64,000 nt of DNA from Mangifera indica (Eukaryota; Streptophyta; Magnoliopsida; Sapindales; Anacardiaceae), in contig NC_058150.1 in NCBI RefSeq assembly GCF_011075055.1, positions 806,001 to 870,000 of the forward strand, read 5' to 3'. Below, one piece after another: positions 27,142 to 38,152 of the stretch. The notes below the pieces were generated by a model. It was not told where the DNA came from. It saw only the letters and a program-made list of their open reading frames with translations, and searched no databases. The position numbers and the translations under genes are program-made. Position 1 is the first letter of the stretch; every line of letters starts with the position of its first letter.

Positions 27142-27841
27142 TTTCAGGCTGAGAAGAAGAAAATTCTATGAATTCTGGATATGGGAATCTTTTAAAATTG
27201 ATAAAAAAGAATCTTTTGAAAATTTAAGATGCCAACCTGTAGGCAATAAAGAAGGTCATAGGACCTACACTAAATGGCAAGACAAGAAGAAAAGTATTCA
27301 CCTTTGTCACCCCAAGAATAGGTTGGATTTGAGCCCACTCCATCTTAAGTTAACTGCAAATAAATTTGAGCTTGGTTAAAGGTTAATTTTAATTTGTTAT
27401 TAAAATGATGTTATTTTAATATATATTTATCAATATAGTATTATTTTATATTAAAATTTTTAATTTATGAGTTTATCAAACAATTCAAACTTAAATTTAT
27501 TTGAGATTAGCTCGTTTTGAATTAATTTAAATCGAATTTAAATTTTAATAAACTTGATTCAAATCTAATTTTAACCGTCAATTCAGTGAGAAAATTAAGG
27601 ATTTTTAAGTCCTAAAAGTTTAAGTTTGTTACAAATTCGCCCCTTAAAGTTGGACAAATATAGACTTAAATAATAGTAGTATAAAAATTAAAATATTTAT
27701 GGGAATAACATGAAAATAATAAAAAGGCTTAGCTTTGAGAGAAAGTGTAATAAATAAATATTTATGAAATTCTCAACCATTCTAAATTTATCGTATTAAA
27801 GATATTTTATTATTAGTAATAAAAAATTATCATTAAAATAA
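27142..27841. promoter_or_regulatory. 5' flank of YSL7 copy 1
   Basis: Upstream region of YSL7 copy 1. Its proximal and distal parts resemble the upstream regions of copies 3 (42,924-43,355) and 4 (62,523-62,960), for example the block AATTCGCCCCTTAAAGTT. It probably contains the ancestral promoter. It ends abruptly at 27,841, where duplicated RHL1 sequence begins. Confidence 0.6.
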
Positions 27842-28240
27842 TTTTCTTCCATATGGTTAAAGCTGTGCTTTCTTTTGCAGTTTGAAGATGATAGCATTTC
27901 AGGCGGCACAAGCCCTCAGGTTCGACTTCCAGTTGACTATTTTTTATGTTTTCTTTTTAGGATAACTTCTGCTGTAACTTGAAATTGTTTCGGACGCTTC
28001 TATGATTTGCATGATTAAAAACTCAGTTGCTACCGGTAGTTTTGGGGTACACTGGATTCCACTATTATGCAGCAATGCTCCTGAATCCCAGATGCATCTT
28101 ACTGTCTCATTTCAATTTTCGTGCAAAACATTAACTAATATTTACTCATTTGCTGGTTTTTCTCAATTCATTTCTAATTCAACCTGTTCAGACTTCAAAT
28201 GGTAGTGGAGGTTGAGGGGCTGCTTTCCGAGATATGACAT
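27842..28240 (+). pseudogene. RHL1 3'-end fragment (intron 8 to exon 10)
   Basis: Truncated duplicate of the RHL1 tail. The exon 9 equivalent is 27,881-27,919 (starting TTTGAAGATGATAGC) and the exon 10 equivalent starts at 28,192 (ACTTCAAATGG). In exon 10 the Trp codon region reads GGTTGAGGGG, giving an early stop at about 28,213. No upstream RHL1 exons are present, so this is a passenger of the duplication. Homology continues through the former 3' flank to about 28,640. Confidence 0.9.
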
Positions 28241-28640
28241 TACTGCAATGTTACAGAAAAATGTCAAATCAAGTCTCGATCAAGAGTATTACTCCCCGCG
28301 TGATGGTGCAGTGATTGAGAATTTCAGAATTTACCGAAGAACTGAACTCATAGTTGAATCCAACAATTGTCACTGATGTTGCAATGTCCAAAGAGAATTT
28401 TCAGTTAACTATTTTCTGCTTTCTGCTTGCTCCAAAATGGCTTCCTTACAGAGCTCTGCTTCTGTGAAATAAGAAGATAGATGTTGCTCTTAGTACTTGA
28501 TACACAGTTGTGCTTCCAACTATATTATATAAACTAGATGTGTTGTGATCTTGATGTAGCAAGTTTTTTTTATTTGTTTCAGACATGTTAGGACGTGTTT
28601 GGATATGAATTTATCAATAAAATCTCCATTTTATCTCATT

Positions 28641-29341
28641 GAAATTAGAGATGGATTTAAGTTGAATTAAACTCATACTAAAAATCAATTTGAATTTATA
28701 ATAATTAATTCAAATTAATGAATTGTAATGTTAAAAAAAAGAAGAGTCGATGACAAAGTTATTGAGATATCAATCTCAAATTGAACTTGATCTTGACAAA
28801 TTAATTCTTTTTTCAGTTTGAATCTAACTTATTCAAGTGAACAAAGAGTTAAGCCTAAATTGGATTGACTCGAATTCATCTGTAATTATAATTATGAGTT
28901 TATTTAAATTGAGTTATGTTCAAAAATATGTTAAACTTCTATTTAGTGTGAATCATAAATTATCATTTCAAGTATTAATTTATTTAAATTTACAAAAAAT
29001 GTTAAAAGTTATTAATAAAATAAATAATATCATTAATGAGATAAATAATATTATCAATAAAATAAATAATATCGTCGTAATATAATTTAACTAAATCAAA
29101 ATCAAACTATCAAATCCAAACTCCAATGATTAATGAAAAAATTAAAAATATAAAAATATGTTAAATATACTCCTTTTTTATTTCTTTGAAAAATGTTATT
29201 TAAATAAATATATTCAATTTTTTTTAATTTATAATCTTTTTAATATTAAAAATAAAAATAAAACACAAAATTTGTATTAAAAAAAAATTATATTCAAATA
29301 TTCAGCGCCTTCGACGGAAACAGAAAAAGGTTTCTTCTTCA
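28641..29341. other. AT-rich spacer before the intact PPR gene
   Basis: Very AT-rich, with a run of imperfect ATAAATAATATCATTAAT-type repeats at about 29,010-29,075. It must include the promoter/5' UTR of the PPR gene. Nothing else was recognised. Confidence 0.5.
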
Positions 29342-30940
29342 ATGGTTTCAATTTCAAGTGAAGCAGCACGAAAAACAGTAGAAGCTCTCACACTTCTTCA
29401 CCATCCATCACTCTCTCAAGCTCTCAAAGCCTTCACATCCCTTTCCCAACTCAAACAAACTCATGCCCATCTCATCATCTCCGGTCTCACTCCCAATCTC
29501 TTCACAACCACTCGCCTTCTCGCCTGCGCGGCCCTTTCCCCTTCTGCCCACAACCTTTCTTATGCTGCCGCAATCTTCCAGCACTTCCCCAAACCCTCCC
29601 TCTTCATGTACAACACCATGCTTCGCGCCTTGTCTTACCACCCGGATCGGTACTACGTTTGCTTTGAGTATTACAAGCGTCTGTTATGTAACGGGTTTGT
29701 ACCCGATAAGTTTACTTTCCCTTTTGTTGTTCGCGCTTGTTGGGTTTTTGGTGATCTGGGTCTTGGACAACAAGTGCATTGTCACATATTGAAATTTGGG
29801 TTGGGTTGTGATGTGTTTGTTGTGAATCATGTTTTGAATATGTACTTGGGGTTTGGCGAATTGCATTACGCGCGTAATGTGTTTGAAGAATGTTTGGGGT
29901 TCGTTGATGTTGTGTCGTGGACGAGTTTGATTAGCGGGTGTTGGAGTTTGGGGGAGGTTGAGTTGGCGAGATGGTACTTTGATGTTATGCCTTGTAAGAG
30001 TGTTGTTTCGTGGAATGTGATGATTTCTGGGTTAATGAGAATTGGGAGAGTCAGTGAAGCGCGGAAGGTGTTTGATGAAATGCCTGAACGAGATGTGGCA
30101 TCGTGGGGTGCTATGGTTTCTGGGTACTCGCAATGTGGGATGGGCGGGGAGGCTTTGAGGGTTTTTAGGGAAATGGTTGAGGCCATGGTGGTTCCTAATT
30201 TGCCTGCTTTGGTTAGTGCTGTTTCGGCTTGTGCACAGTTGAGGGCATTGGATGATGGTGTGTGGTTGCATGATTATATTGTTAAAAACAAGTTTGATAT
30301 TGATGTGACTTTGGGCACGGCGCTTTTGGACATGTATGGGAGGTGTGGATATATTGAGAGGGCTGTTGAAGTCTTCAATTGTATGGCTGAGAAGAATGTG
30401 CTTTCTTGGAATTCAATGATTGCTAGCTTGGCAATGAATGGGTTTGGAAGGCTAGGGTTGTCGTTATTTTGGCAAATGCAACTTTTTGGCCTGAAACCTA
30501 ATGATTTTACATTCATTGCTTTGTTTGCTGGGTGTAGTCACTCAGGGTTGGTTGATGAGGGACTTCGGCTTTTTGGTCTTATGACTCAAAAGTATAAGAT
30601 TAAACCACAACGAGAGCACTATGGTTGTGTGGTTGATCTTCTTGGACGAGCAGGCATGATTGAAGAAGCATTGAAATTTGTTCAAGGGATGCCTGTTGAG
30701 CCTCATCCTGAGTTGTGGGGTTCCCTCGTTGGTGCGTGTAGCATTCATGAGGATATTGAACTTGGCAGAAGACTGGGAAAACACCTCATCAACTTGGACC
30801 TTCAGCGCTGTGGCAGATATGCTTTATTATCTAATCTATTTGCATCTGCCAGAAGATGGGACGATGTGGAAATGGTAAGGAAGTTGATGAAAGATAGAAA
30901 GGTGTTGAAGTCCCCAGGCAACAGTGTTGTGGAATCATAA
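29342..30940 (+). CDS. PLS-class pentatricopeptide repeat protein with E-type C-terminus
   Basis: Single-exon PPR protein of 532 residues. PPR proteins of this class bind organellar RNA and usually act in C-to-U editing or other RNA processing. The N-terminal 45 residues are Ser/Ala/Leu-rich and could be an organelle-targeting leader. Degenerate P, L and S repeats run from about residue 45 to 460, with typical units such as VSWNVMISGLMRIGRVSEA, RKVFDEMPERDVASW, LLDMYGRCGYIERAVEVF and HYGCVVDLLGRAGMIEEA. The C-terminus (about 460-532) is an E-like region ending near SPGNSVVES. There is no DYW domain, so any editing activity would need a partner. The ATG at 29,342 matches the ACG at 20,176 in the dead copy. 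I could not assign an orthologue or a target RNA. Confidence 0.92.
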   Translation: MVSISSEAARKTVEALTLLHHPSLSQALKAFTSLSQLKQTHAHLIISGLTPNLFTTTRLLACAALSPSAHNLSYAAAIFQHFPKPSLFMYNTMLRALSYHPDRYYVCFEYYKRLLCNGFVPDKFTFPFVVRACWVFGDLGLGQQVHCHILKFGLGCDVFVVNHVLNMYLGFGELHYARNVFEECLGFVDVVSWTSLISGCWSLGEVELARWYFDVMPCKSVVSWNVMISGLMRIGRVSEARKVFDEMPERDVASWGAMVSGYSQCGMGGEALRVFREMVEAMVVPNLPALVSAVSACAQLRALDDGVWLHDYIVKNKFDIDVTLGTALLDMYGRCGYIERAVEVFNCMAEKNVLSWNSMIASLAMNGFGRLGLSLFWQMQLFGLKPNDFTFIALFAGCSHSGLVDEGLRLFGLMTQKYKIKPQREHYGCVVDLLGRAGMIEEALKFVQGMPVEPHPELWGSLVGACSIHEDIELGRRLGKHLINLDLQRCGRYALLSNLFASARRWDDVEMVRKLMKDRKVLKSPGNSVVES

Positions 30941-32019
30941 TAACATGTGCAAATGATACATTTTCACCTCTGGATATATTCGAATAGTGTTGAAATATAA
31001 TTTTTTAGATGGGTGGCAGAAACAGTTTAGCATTGATTCTTCTTTCCAAAAACTGCAGAAAATTTCAATGCCTCAGCTAATCCTCCAGCTGGAATTTCAG
31101 TGATCGTTAAGGACATCTGAAATTACTAATCATCCATTTGGGATTCGCTTTTCGGCATATAATGCAGGTTAAGCAATGTGACCCAGGAAAGTGATTTTCT
31201 TGAAGCAACGAAACTTCAGGAGGTTCATAAGGCGACCAGTCTGTTAAAGATGGTTGAGTTGGAAACAATTATTAAACGTGCAAGGTTCTGAAATGTGTTG
31301 CAAATATGAATTATGCAGGAAATTTCTTTCAATTTTTTGTAATTTAATGGTGTAACAATCACTGAAATGCATTTTGTAAAGTTATTTAGATAAGATCAGG
31401 GATGTACAGAATATTCTTTCAAAAGGACGAAATAATTGAGGATCAATAATATTGATTATTTCTTCTGCAATTTGCCTTCATAAACTAAACCTCTTGAAAC
31501 CATTCCGTCACTATCAAAGCCAACCATAAAGACAAAGGGATGATAACTTTATGAACTGAATATTAGCTAGTTAGTTCAATATATTCAAACTCGGGTAGAT
31601 TTAAGCCAAGAGATGATTGAAATTCGATTTATATCTATAATATTTTGTTCAAACTTGAGGCCATTTAAACTAATGTAAAGCATTTCCAGAGTGTTGCTGA
31701 GCAAGTTTATAGCATAAAAGTGAGCAAGAGAGTACAAGAAACACAGACAGATCATCATTTTGCAGAGAGTAACAGGAAATAAAGCTATTGGCGGTATGCA
31801 CATAAACCAACAGATACTTCTGATACACATTCACAGAATTGCTTTCAAGCTATAACAGCTCATTCATATCTGTAACATCACAGCTTTCAAACTAAACAGA
31901 AACTTATATAATATATCAGCAGAAATATGCTTCAGTACTACCAATTTATATCAACTTATGGATGCTCTGACAAGCACAGAAATTTATTATATTATGGTAT
32001 ATTTATCAGAACACTAACT
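30941..32019. other. Spacer between convergent PPR gene and YSL7 copy 2
   Basis: About 1.1 kb of 3' flanks, homologous to 21,768-23,043. No coding region or element ends were seen. Confidence 0.6.
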
Positions 32020-35000
32020 TTAAGACGACCCTAAGAAGTTATCAACACTGGAATTAGTTGTCCTTGACAAGAATTTCATGCAAATTGGTGGCTTTATGCC
32101 TGCTAGAGAAAGAATTGAACTTGGCAAACTCCATATTCCTTCCCCACAAATCAAACCAGAAGCCACTGCTGGTCCAAAATTATCTGCTTTGATCTTGTCT
32201 ATCTTTGACCATACGAATAAAATCAAGCTTCCAACACACATGTCAATCGCAAAGTATGGTCCCAAGTAAAAAGGTATAGCCATAGCCATTGGAAGAGGAA
32301 TGTAGGACCCAATCTTTCCCAAGGTATCCCTCATCAGGTTTATCACTACAGCGCTTCCAAAGAATATATAACAAAGCAAGAGGCATTCCTTTGGCAGAGC
32401 TGAGAAACCTTCTACGCCCAATTTAGCCATGTTCCGGTACACAACAGCAAGGGGAGCAGGATATTCACTTCCAGGAAGACCAAGGTCATCAAATGCCTTG
32501 TAGAAAAGCCAAAAGACACAAGGGCTAATGATACACCCCATTGCAGTGCCTATAATTTGGCTCACAAACATTGAGCGAGGAGATGCTAGAGTCAAATAAC
32601 CTGTCTTGAAATCTTGTGATAGATCAGAGGCAGTTGTAACAATGTTCATCATGACTCCACATGCTGCTAAGCCAGCAACAACACCACTGTGCGCAGAACC
32701 AGCCCATGCCCCGATCATAAAGATTGCAAGCTTTCCATAGGTGGATGCAAGAGACCAATCTGTGAGTCCACACCCATATGCATTACAGAAAGCTAAGGTT
32801 GGTGCACAGATATAGATGACCAACACATAATACCATTGAAGTTCAGGAATGATGTGTGGAAGAGAGAAAATAGAAACTGCAGCAATCGTTACATATCCTG
32901 CAATTGTAAACCATGTTGGAATGTGATCTTTAAGGAATAGTTGGGTGCGTTTTTGGTCATCATAAGAGAGATTAGAGATCAAAGGAGAATCTTGGTCTGC
33001 TATGGGGAGGTTGATGGTCATCTCTCGATTACGCACTTGATGAAACAAGCCTGAAAGGGTTTGAGTGAGCACCTTGAAGAAGTTGTACAGTCCATCACCT
33101 AGGATAATGGCTATGGCGATAAATACCTGATTTCAGGATACAAAGCAGGCATTAAAAAGGAGGAAACACCTCAATATGGCATCAGTATAAAACACTTTTG
33201 CCAGATTATCTGAAATACCCTGTAACCTTGAATGCCATGTAGGCTATATTGGTCAAGACCTTTACTGTACCAATCACCTTCCTTATTTTCTATGAGAGGC
33301 CACATTAGACCCCAAGAAAGAATTCCACCAACCAAGACAGATATATTTATAAGGTAGGGACAAATCATCCCAACTCCAACATATGTTGCTGAGAAGTCAA
33401 AGTAAAACCTGCACATTTTGATGCTCACTCGGCCTTAAACAAGATTTAATGAGTAGAAAAGGGCTGCTGATAAGTAAAGTTAATATGTTTCTTACCAAAA
33501 TTTTAAGTCATGGATGTACTTGTTTTTATATGCTTGGAGATCAAATGTAGGGAAGTGAGCAAATCCACAATCATCTTCTCCGGCAGTAAAGAACCATTGG
33601 AAGAAACCCCACAAGAAGCTGAAGGAGAAGAATTTGCCAAGTGTTCTCACTTGTTTCCTGTCCAAGAACATCACAGATTAAAATGTCTTAGAATTTCTAT
33701 GATCACAGATTAAAATGTCTTAGTATTTATATGATAGTACTAAACTTTGCTAGCTTGGCTCCTTCGATAGTGTGGAAGCTATTGATTAAATAAGCAGTTG
33801 CAGTACCACTTGGATATGTCAACTTAAAGTCTACGATCATAATCTGAAATCAAACATTCATTAAACCAATCAAGAACTGACAAAAGTAAAGTATTGTCAA
33901 GATCAAGTTAGAAAACAAATTTATTCAATCTTCTTTTTGATGTCATTCAAATGCCTTTGAAGATTGTACCTTTCGAAGAGGCACCACAGAGAAAAGAACA
34001 AGAAAACTGACAATGAAGAGAAAGCCAATTATCCAGCTGAGTGAAGGGTTTTTGAAACCATGGTTTGTGTCTTCAGATTGTTCAGCAATTCGCTCACTCA
34101 GTCCAAAAAGGTAACTCCCGAAGCCCCCTGTTTGTCCACAGAAGGCAAAAATTACAGAACATTCAACACAATAATATGGCATATTTGTGAAATAAAACTT
34201 GCAGCTTGCTCACATGCCATCTTACATTTTCAAGAATAAGTACAGAATAGCAAAAAAAAAAAAAAAAGAGAAAATCAACATAATGCAGAGTTGTTATCCC
34301 AATACAGATGTTTAAATGGGGACAATTTTGGTGGAGCTATTTTCAAATAATTAGAGGGAAACTAAATTGTTTCCAGTTCCATTTTGGAATGAGAAAAATT
34401 TATGGACACAACAAAAGAGTTGTGTTTGTATCAATCTCGGTTCATTCTCAATATGTTCTATAGACTTTTATGCATATTATTCAAGGCATCAATCTCAGTC
34501 CAAACTCAATAAGTTCTAAATGAACTGTATTAGATAGCTTGTGTACAAGCTTTCAAGTGCTTCTCTGTTACAAGACACATACAAACTCATGAACGTATGA
34601 CATATCATTAATTTTGTGTAAAAAGGTAAGAAGATTGATCCTAAAATATCTCCATTAATTCACTTATCATATTGTTCATTTGAGAGTGGAGTGGAGCGGA
34701 GCTGAGGCAGAGTCAGCTGTATCATGGGACCATGTGCTCTGCTCCTCACATGCAGTAGCACATAATGACAATATTCCAATGCCATGCCGGCCTAGCTTGT
34801 AATTTTTTTCTTTTTTATCTTCTAATTTGGTTTATATATTTTCTTACTGCAAAGAGATGATTCCAATAAAAGAATGTACATAAGACAAATGGACAAAATA
34901 CACAACCAAAAAGAAAGGATCACTTCTTTGACATTTACAATGATCCTAATTTGTCAACTATTTTACAAAGTTCCATTTAATAAGATTCCATCACACTGAC

Positions 35001-36186
35001 TTTCACTTTAAAAATCAGAAATCATAATAGTGATAACTTAAGTGAAAAGTGAAACAATTATTAATTAGATAAGATTTTTTTAGATAGACGTATGAATATA
35101 GTGTAACTTAAACACATTTTATTCCTTTTATAAGGTCATTTTTCGAAAAATGCAAGTTCATTCACTCAATCTTGGGATCATTATCATCTCCACTATATTG
35201 CTAATGGAGCCTAAAAAAGACAAAAGCAGGAAGAGGAAGAAGTTTTGACTACAATGGTAAGATACTTGAAAGTTATCTACAAATGTTTCCACAGAATTCA
35301 AGAACTCAAAAAAGAAAATTTTGTGACGCTGATACACTCAAAAAGTGGCTTGATTGCTTGAGTGGTTTCAATACTTGCCGTCTTAGACAATTTTAAGTCC
35401 CCATTCAGACTGGTAGTCCAACTTATCTATAAGCTTTGAAACTTAGAAATTGACTTTGAAAAACCGGCATAAAAAAAAGACTTCTGTTAAAAGCTAAAAC
35501 TGACTTTTTGGCTTCAAAATCCTAATTTTTCCATCACATTTTGGAATAAATTTATACTCAATTGACTAGTCTGCAACCAAATATTCTAGTAACATCAAAG
35601 TAACCTTTAATCATTTTTAAAAACATTTAAAAGTTGAAACTTTTCGTACAAATGATTACAAGTTTTTCAAAAAAAAAAAATTACTGTTTGAACATGAGAC
35701 TAAATTAGATCACAAAGTAAAGGAGAAAGAAAGAGGCTGAAAATCAACATTACCACTGAAGGCTATGCCGGAAGAGGCCACAACACAGGTTTGAATGACT
35801 GTATTCTCCTGCCTGGTCAAGGTTTGTTTTAAAAGACTAAATTTTTCAAGAAATTTAGTCCAAGTCTTAACAAAAAAGAACCCCAGAAGGCCGGCGCAGA
35901 CATTGAGAGAAGGAATAATACCAGTAGTGAGATTCAACTTCATTACAATGAAGCTGAAAAGTACACTCAACACAAAGCTCACTACAAAGGCTCTCATTGT
36001 CAACTGTCTCCTCCATGAAGGAATTGGCTTGTTCTCAAAAGCTGTCTCTACTGAAAGCACCTCCTCTTCTCCTCCTCCTTCTCTTTCTCTCTGCTTCTTC
36101 TTCTTCTCCTTATCATAACCCTCTTCTGAGTTGAAAACATTCTCAACTTCTGCTTCCTCCTCATTTCTCCTCCTGTGTTGATCCAT
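32020..36186 (-). CDS. YSL7: YSL7-type transporter, copy 2 (5' flank replaced)
   Basis: OPT-family transporter, full coding frame. Exons: 36186-35754, 34127-33970, 33843-33746, 33657-33520, 33408-33219, 33126-32020; 2,124 nt, 707 residues. It keeps the family-typical C-terminus [10 protein letters not shown]...FLGSS that copy 1 has lost. It differs from copies 1, 3 and 4 by one extra residue in exon 4 (TAGEDDCGF against TAGSGCGF or similar) and carries Ile in place of Met in the exon 6 IAMILGDG block. All splice sites look normal. Upstream homology with the other copies ends within a few bases of the ATG (36,187-36,189). It must therefore use a different 5' UTR and promoter, or be silent. Coding capacity is intact; its expression is unknown. 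Confidence 0.9.
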
Positions 36187-36189
36187 TTT

Positions 36190-37347
36190 AGCTCAAATAT
36201 CGTATGCATAAAATAATTTTATATATTATCCAATTTAATCCAAACTTAAACATTCAAATTTGGTTATAAAAAAGATAAACTGTTAAGAGAATAAACATTA
36301 ATTGGAATCTTAATCGTTAAAAAATTTTTGAATTTAGTATTATATTTGATTTGATTAGGGTATTTTTAAATGGTCCAAAATGACTATTTTTTACTCTTTT
36401 TTTTTTTAATTACTTAATTATTAAAAATTTAAATACTTATTTATATATTAAATTTTATTAATATTATCATAAATAAAATTATCATTTAAAAAATTTATTT
36501 AAACTCATATCTTAAAATTATCTTAAAATTTTAAAATATTTATTTTTACCTCTTATTTTTATATATTTCAAGTTTAAAAATTAATTTCGTCTCTTATCCC
36601 CACCAAAGTCTAGTTTTAAACTTTTTTTTAATTTCAATTTCACCCTTTTTTTTCTCTCTGTCCCTTCCCCCTTCAATTATTTTTGTTTGAGGTAAAAACA
36701 AAAAATCATTCATCTTCGTTAATACAATTCAAGATAATTCCATTGATTTCATCTATTTTCTTTCTGTTAGGGTGTTGTATTTTGAGAAATCTTACTGATT
36801 TTTTTTCGTTTTGAGTGAGCCTCCGTGAAGGAATGTTGTTGTTTTTAGAGTATTTTTTCACACGAAAACTCATATATTGTATTTCTTGTATAAATTGAAA
36901 GATTCTTATATTATAAGTTATAAAATTTTACTGTTCTAACCAATTTGACAAAAGGAAATTTTTTTGTGTTAGATAGCATGATATTTTTTAAGAAATCCAA
37001 AGGAAGTAAATATTCTTTGAGCAATTATTTTATGTTCTTTAATATTTTTTGCATGTTATAATTACTCGAAAATTATATATATAAAATATTGATGATTTGC
37101 CCAATCAGACTAAGACAGACTCCAACCAAGCCCTTGGTGGAGTTAAGCCCTAGTTCCGATGAGAACACGTTCAAACTAATTGTAATTTTTCACAAGAAAT
37201 AACAATTTTCTATTAAAATTTTATTTTTTTAAAAAAGAAGAAACTGTAAGATTAAGATGAAATCTTATTTATTAGATAAACTGGCGGAATAAGATTGCAC
37301 AGAGAATCCAAAATCTTAGTAAACATGAAGCATACAAGAGTTAAATC
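36190..37347. other. AT-rich intergenic region left of SCP1
   Basis: No gene seen. From about 36,720 to 37,240 it matches regions downstream of SCP6 (about 49,310-49,830) and partly SCP4 (about 46,570-46,760). It is therefore the shared 3' flank of type-A SCP genes. Confidence 0.6.
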
Positions 37348-37518
37348 TTAACAACACTCAGGTGTATATGGGCAACTACAGGTTGGGGGTCCTTGAGCCA
37401 AATGAGCAGAAGACGGCTCTTGTCTAGCACCTGCAACAGAAGATGGCATGGCGGCTAACACCATCACCATTATCATCACAAGCACTAGCTTCACTGCAGC
37501 TTTGAACATGTTCTCCAT
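37348..37518 (-). CDS. SCP1: small secreted Cys/Pro-rich peptide, type A
   Basis: Unrecognised 56-residue ORF, below common ORF length cut-offs. It is supported by conservation in SCP6 (identical protein) and SCP4 (interrupted). A Lys-containing start MENMFKAAVK is followed by a hydrophobic core LVLVMIMVMVLAAM. A signal-peptidase-like site lies near residue 30 (SSVAG|ARQ). The predicted mature peptide of about 26 residues ends in PPTCSCPYTPECC, directly before the TAA. A TATA-like box on the minus strand lies at 37,594-37,602, about 76-84 bp upstream of the ATG. It is divergent from SCP2. The four Cys near the C-terminus suggest disulfide pairing; that and secretion are inferences. I know no named family with this pattern. 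Confidence 0.75.
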   Translation of the reverse strand: MENMFKAAVKLVLVMIMVMVLAAMPSSVAGARQEPSSAHLAQGPPTCSCPYTPECC

Positions 37519-37966
37519 TTCTGTTTAGCTTTCTCTCAAGCCAAGATTCAGAGGAATGCTTTCCAATGGAGGAACTGTTTTCACAGTCTTTCTTCTTATA
37601 TGGAAAGAAAGAAAGACTTCTCTTAACATGCGTTTTAAATGTGACAAACATTGAATAGCACACAGACTTGTTTTCTTTATTTGGAAGGTCATTATTTTAT
37701 TTTATTTTTTGCAATTTTACCTTTCAATTAAAAGGTTAAGACACATAAATCTCACAGACTATACAAGGGAGGTACATTAATGGAGATTAAATTTTGATAA
37801 TGACCAAATTAATGACATCCCAAATAAAGAAAATCAGTTACATAAAAGTCTGTGCCGTATTCAATGTCTGTCACATTTAAAATGCATTTCAAAAGATAGT
37901 CTTTCTCCTGTATAAGAAGCAGAACTCTGCCAACAGTTGAAGCATCGCATAGAAAGCTGAACAGAG
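37519..37966. promoter_or_regulatory. Shared divergent promoter of SCP1 and SCP2
   Basis: 448 bp between the two start codons. TATA-like boxes face both ways: minus strand at 37,594-37,602 and plus strand TATAAGAAGC at 37,911. Both halves carry the word TTTAAAATGC / GCGTTTTAAATGTGACA and the TTATTTGG(A/G)(A/G)G(G/T)TCATTA block also found upstream of the other SCP genes. Confidence 0.65.
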
Positions 37967-38152
37967 ATGGAGAAAATGTTCGAAGTTGCAGTGAAGGTTG
38001 TGCTTGTGATGATAATGGTGATGGTTTTGACTGCCATGCCATCTTTTGTTGAAGGAGTTAGAGACCAGTTTGCTTCTGCTCATCTGGATAAAGTGCAGTG
38101 TCCTTGCCCTTATGCGCCAGTTGACTGTTGCAACGTTCCTCCACAAAATTGA
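37967..38152 (+). CDS. SCP2: small secreted Cys/Pro-rich peptide, type B
   Basis: Unrecognised 61-residue ORF, identical at protein level to SCP7. The N-terminus MEKMFEVAVK plus hydrophobic VVLVMIMVMVLTAM forms a predicted signal peptide, with cleavage likely near SFVEG|VRD. The mature part is about 31 residues: SAHLDK, then VQCPCPYAPVDCCNVPPQN. The shared core with type A is SAHL followed by CxCPxxP(x)xCC. A TATA-like box lies at 37,911, 56 bp before the ATG. A poly(A)-signal-like AATAAG lies at 38,175, just after the stop. The function is unknown; a secreted signalling or defence peptide is a guess from size, signal peptide and Cys content. Confidence 0.8.
   Translation: MEKMFEVAVKVVLVMIMVMVLTAMPSFVEGVRDQFASAHLDKVQCPCPYAPVDCCNVPPQN

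Larger units (their letters stand above)
18741..27841. repeat. Segmental duplication unit A (RHL1 3' end - PPR - YSL7 copy 1)
   Basis: A segment of about 9.1 kb whose gene order and sequence recur at 27,842-36,189. Homology starts in RHL1 intron 8 at TTTTCTTCCA (18,741 matched with 27,842). The right edge at about 27,841 is the junction where the second copy begins. Sequence upstream of YSL7 copy 1 (27,142-27,841) also matches the region upstream of YSL7 copy 3 (about 42,924-43,355). This unit therefore keeps the original YSL7 5' flank. Confidence 0.85.
27842..36189. repeat. Segmental duplication unit B (RHL1 fragment - PPR - YSL7 copy 2)
   Basis: Second copy of unit A in the same orientation. 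It starts at 27,842 inside sequence matching RHL1 intron 8. Homology stops at about 36,189, three to four bases upstream of the YSL7 copy 2 start codon, so unit B lacks the YSL7 5' flank present in unit A. Confidence 0.85.
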
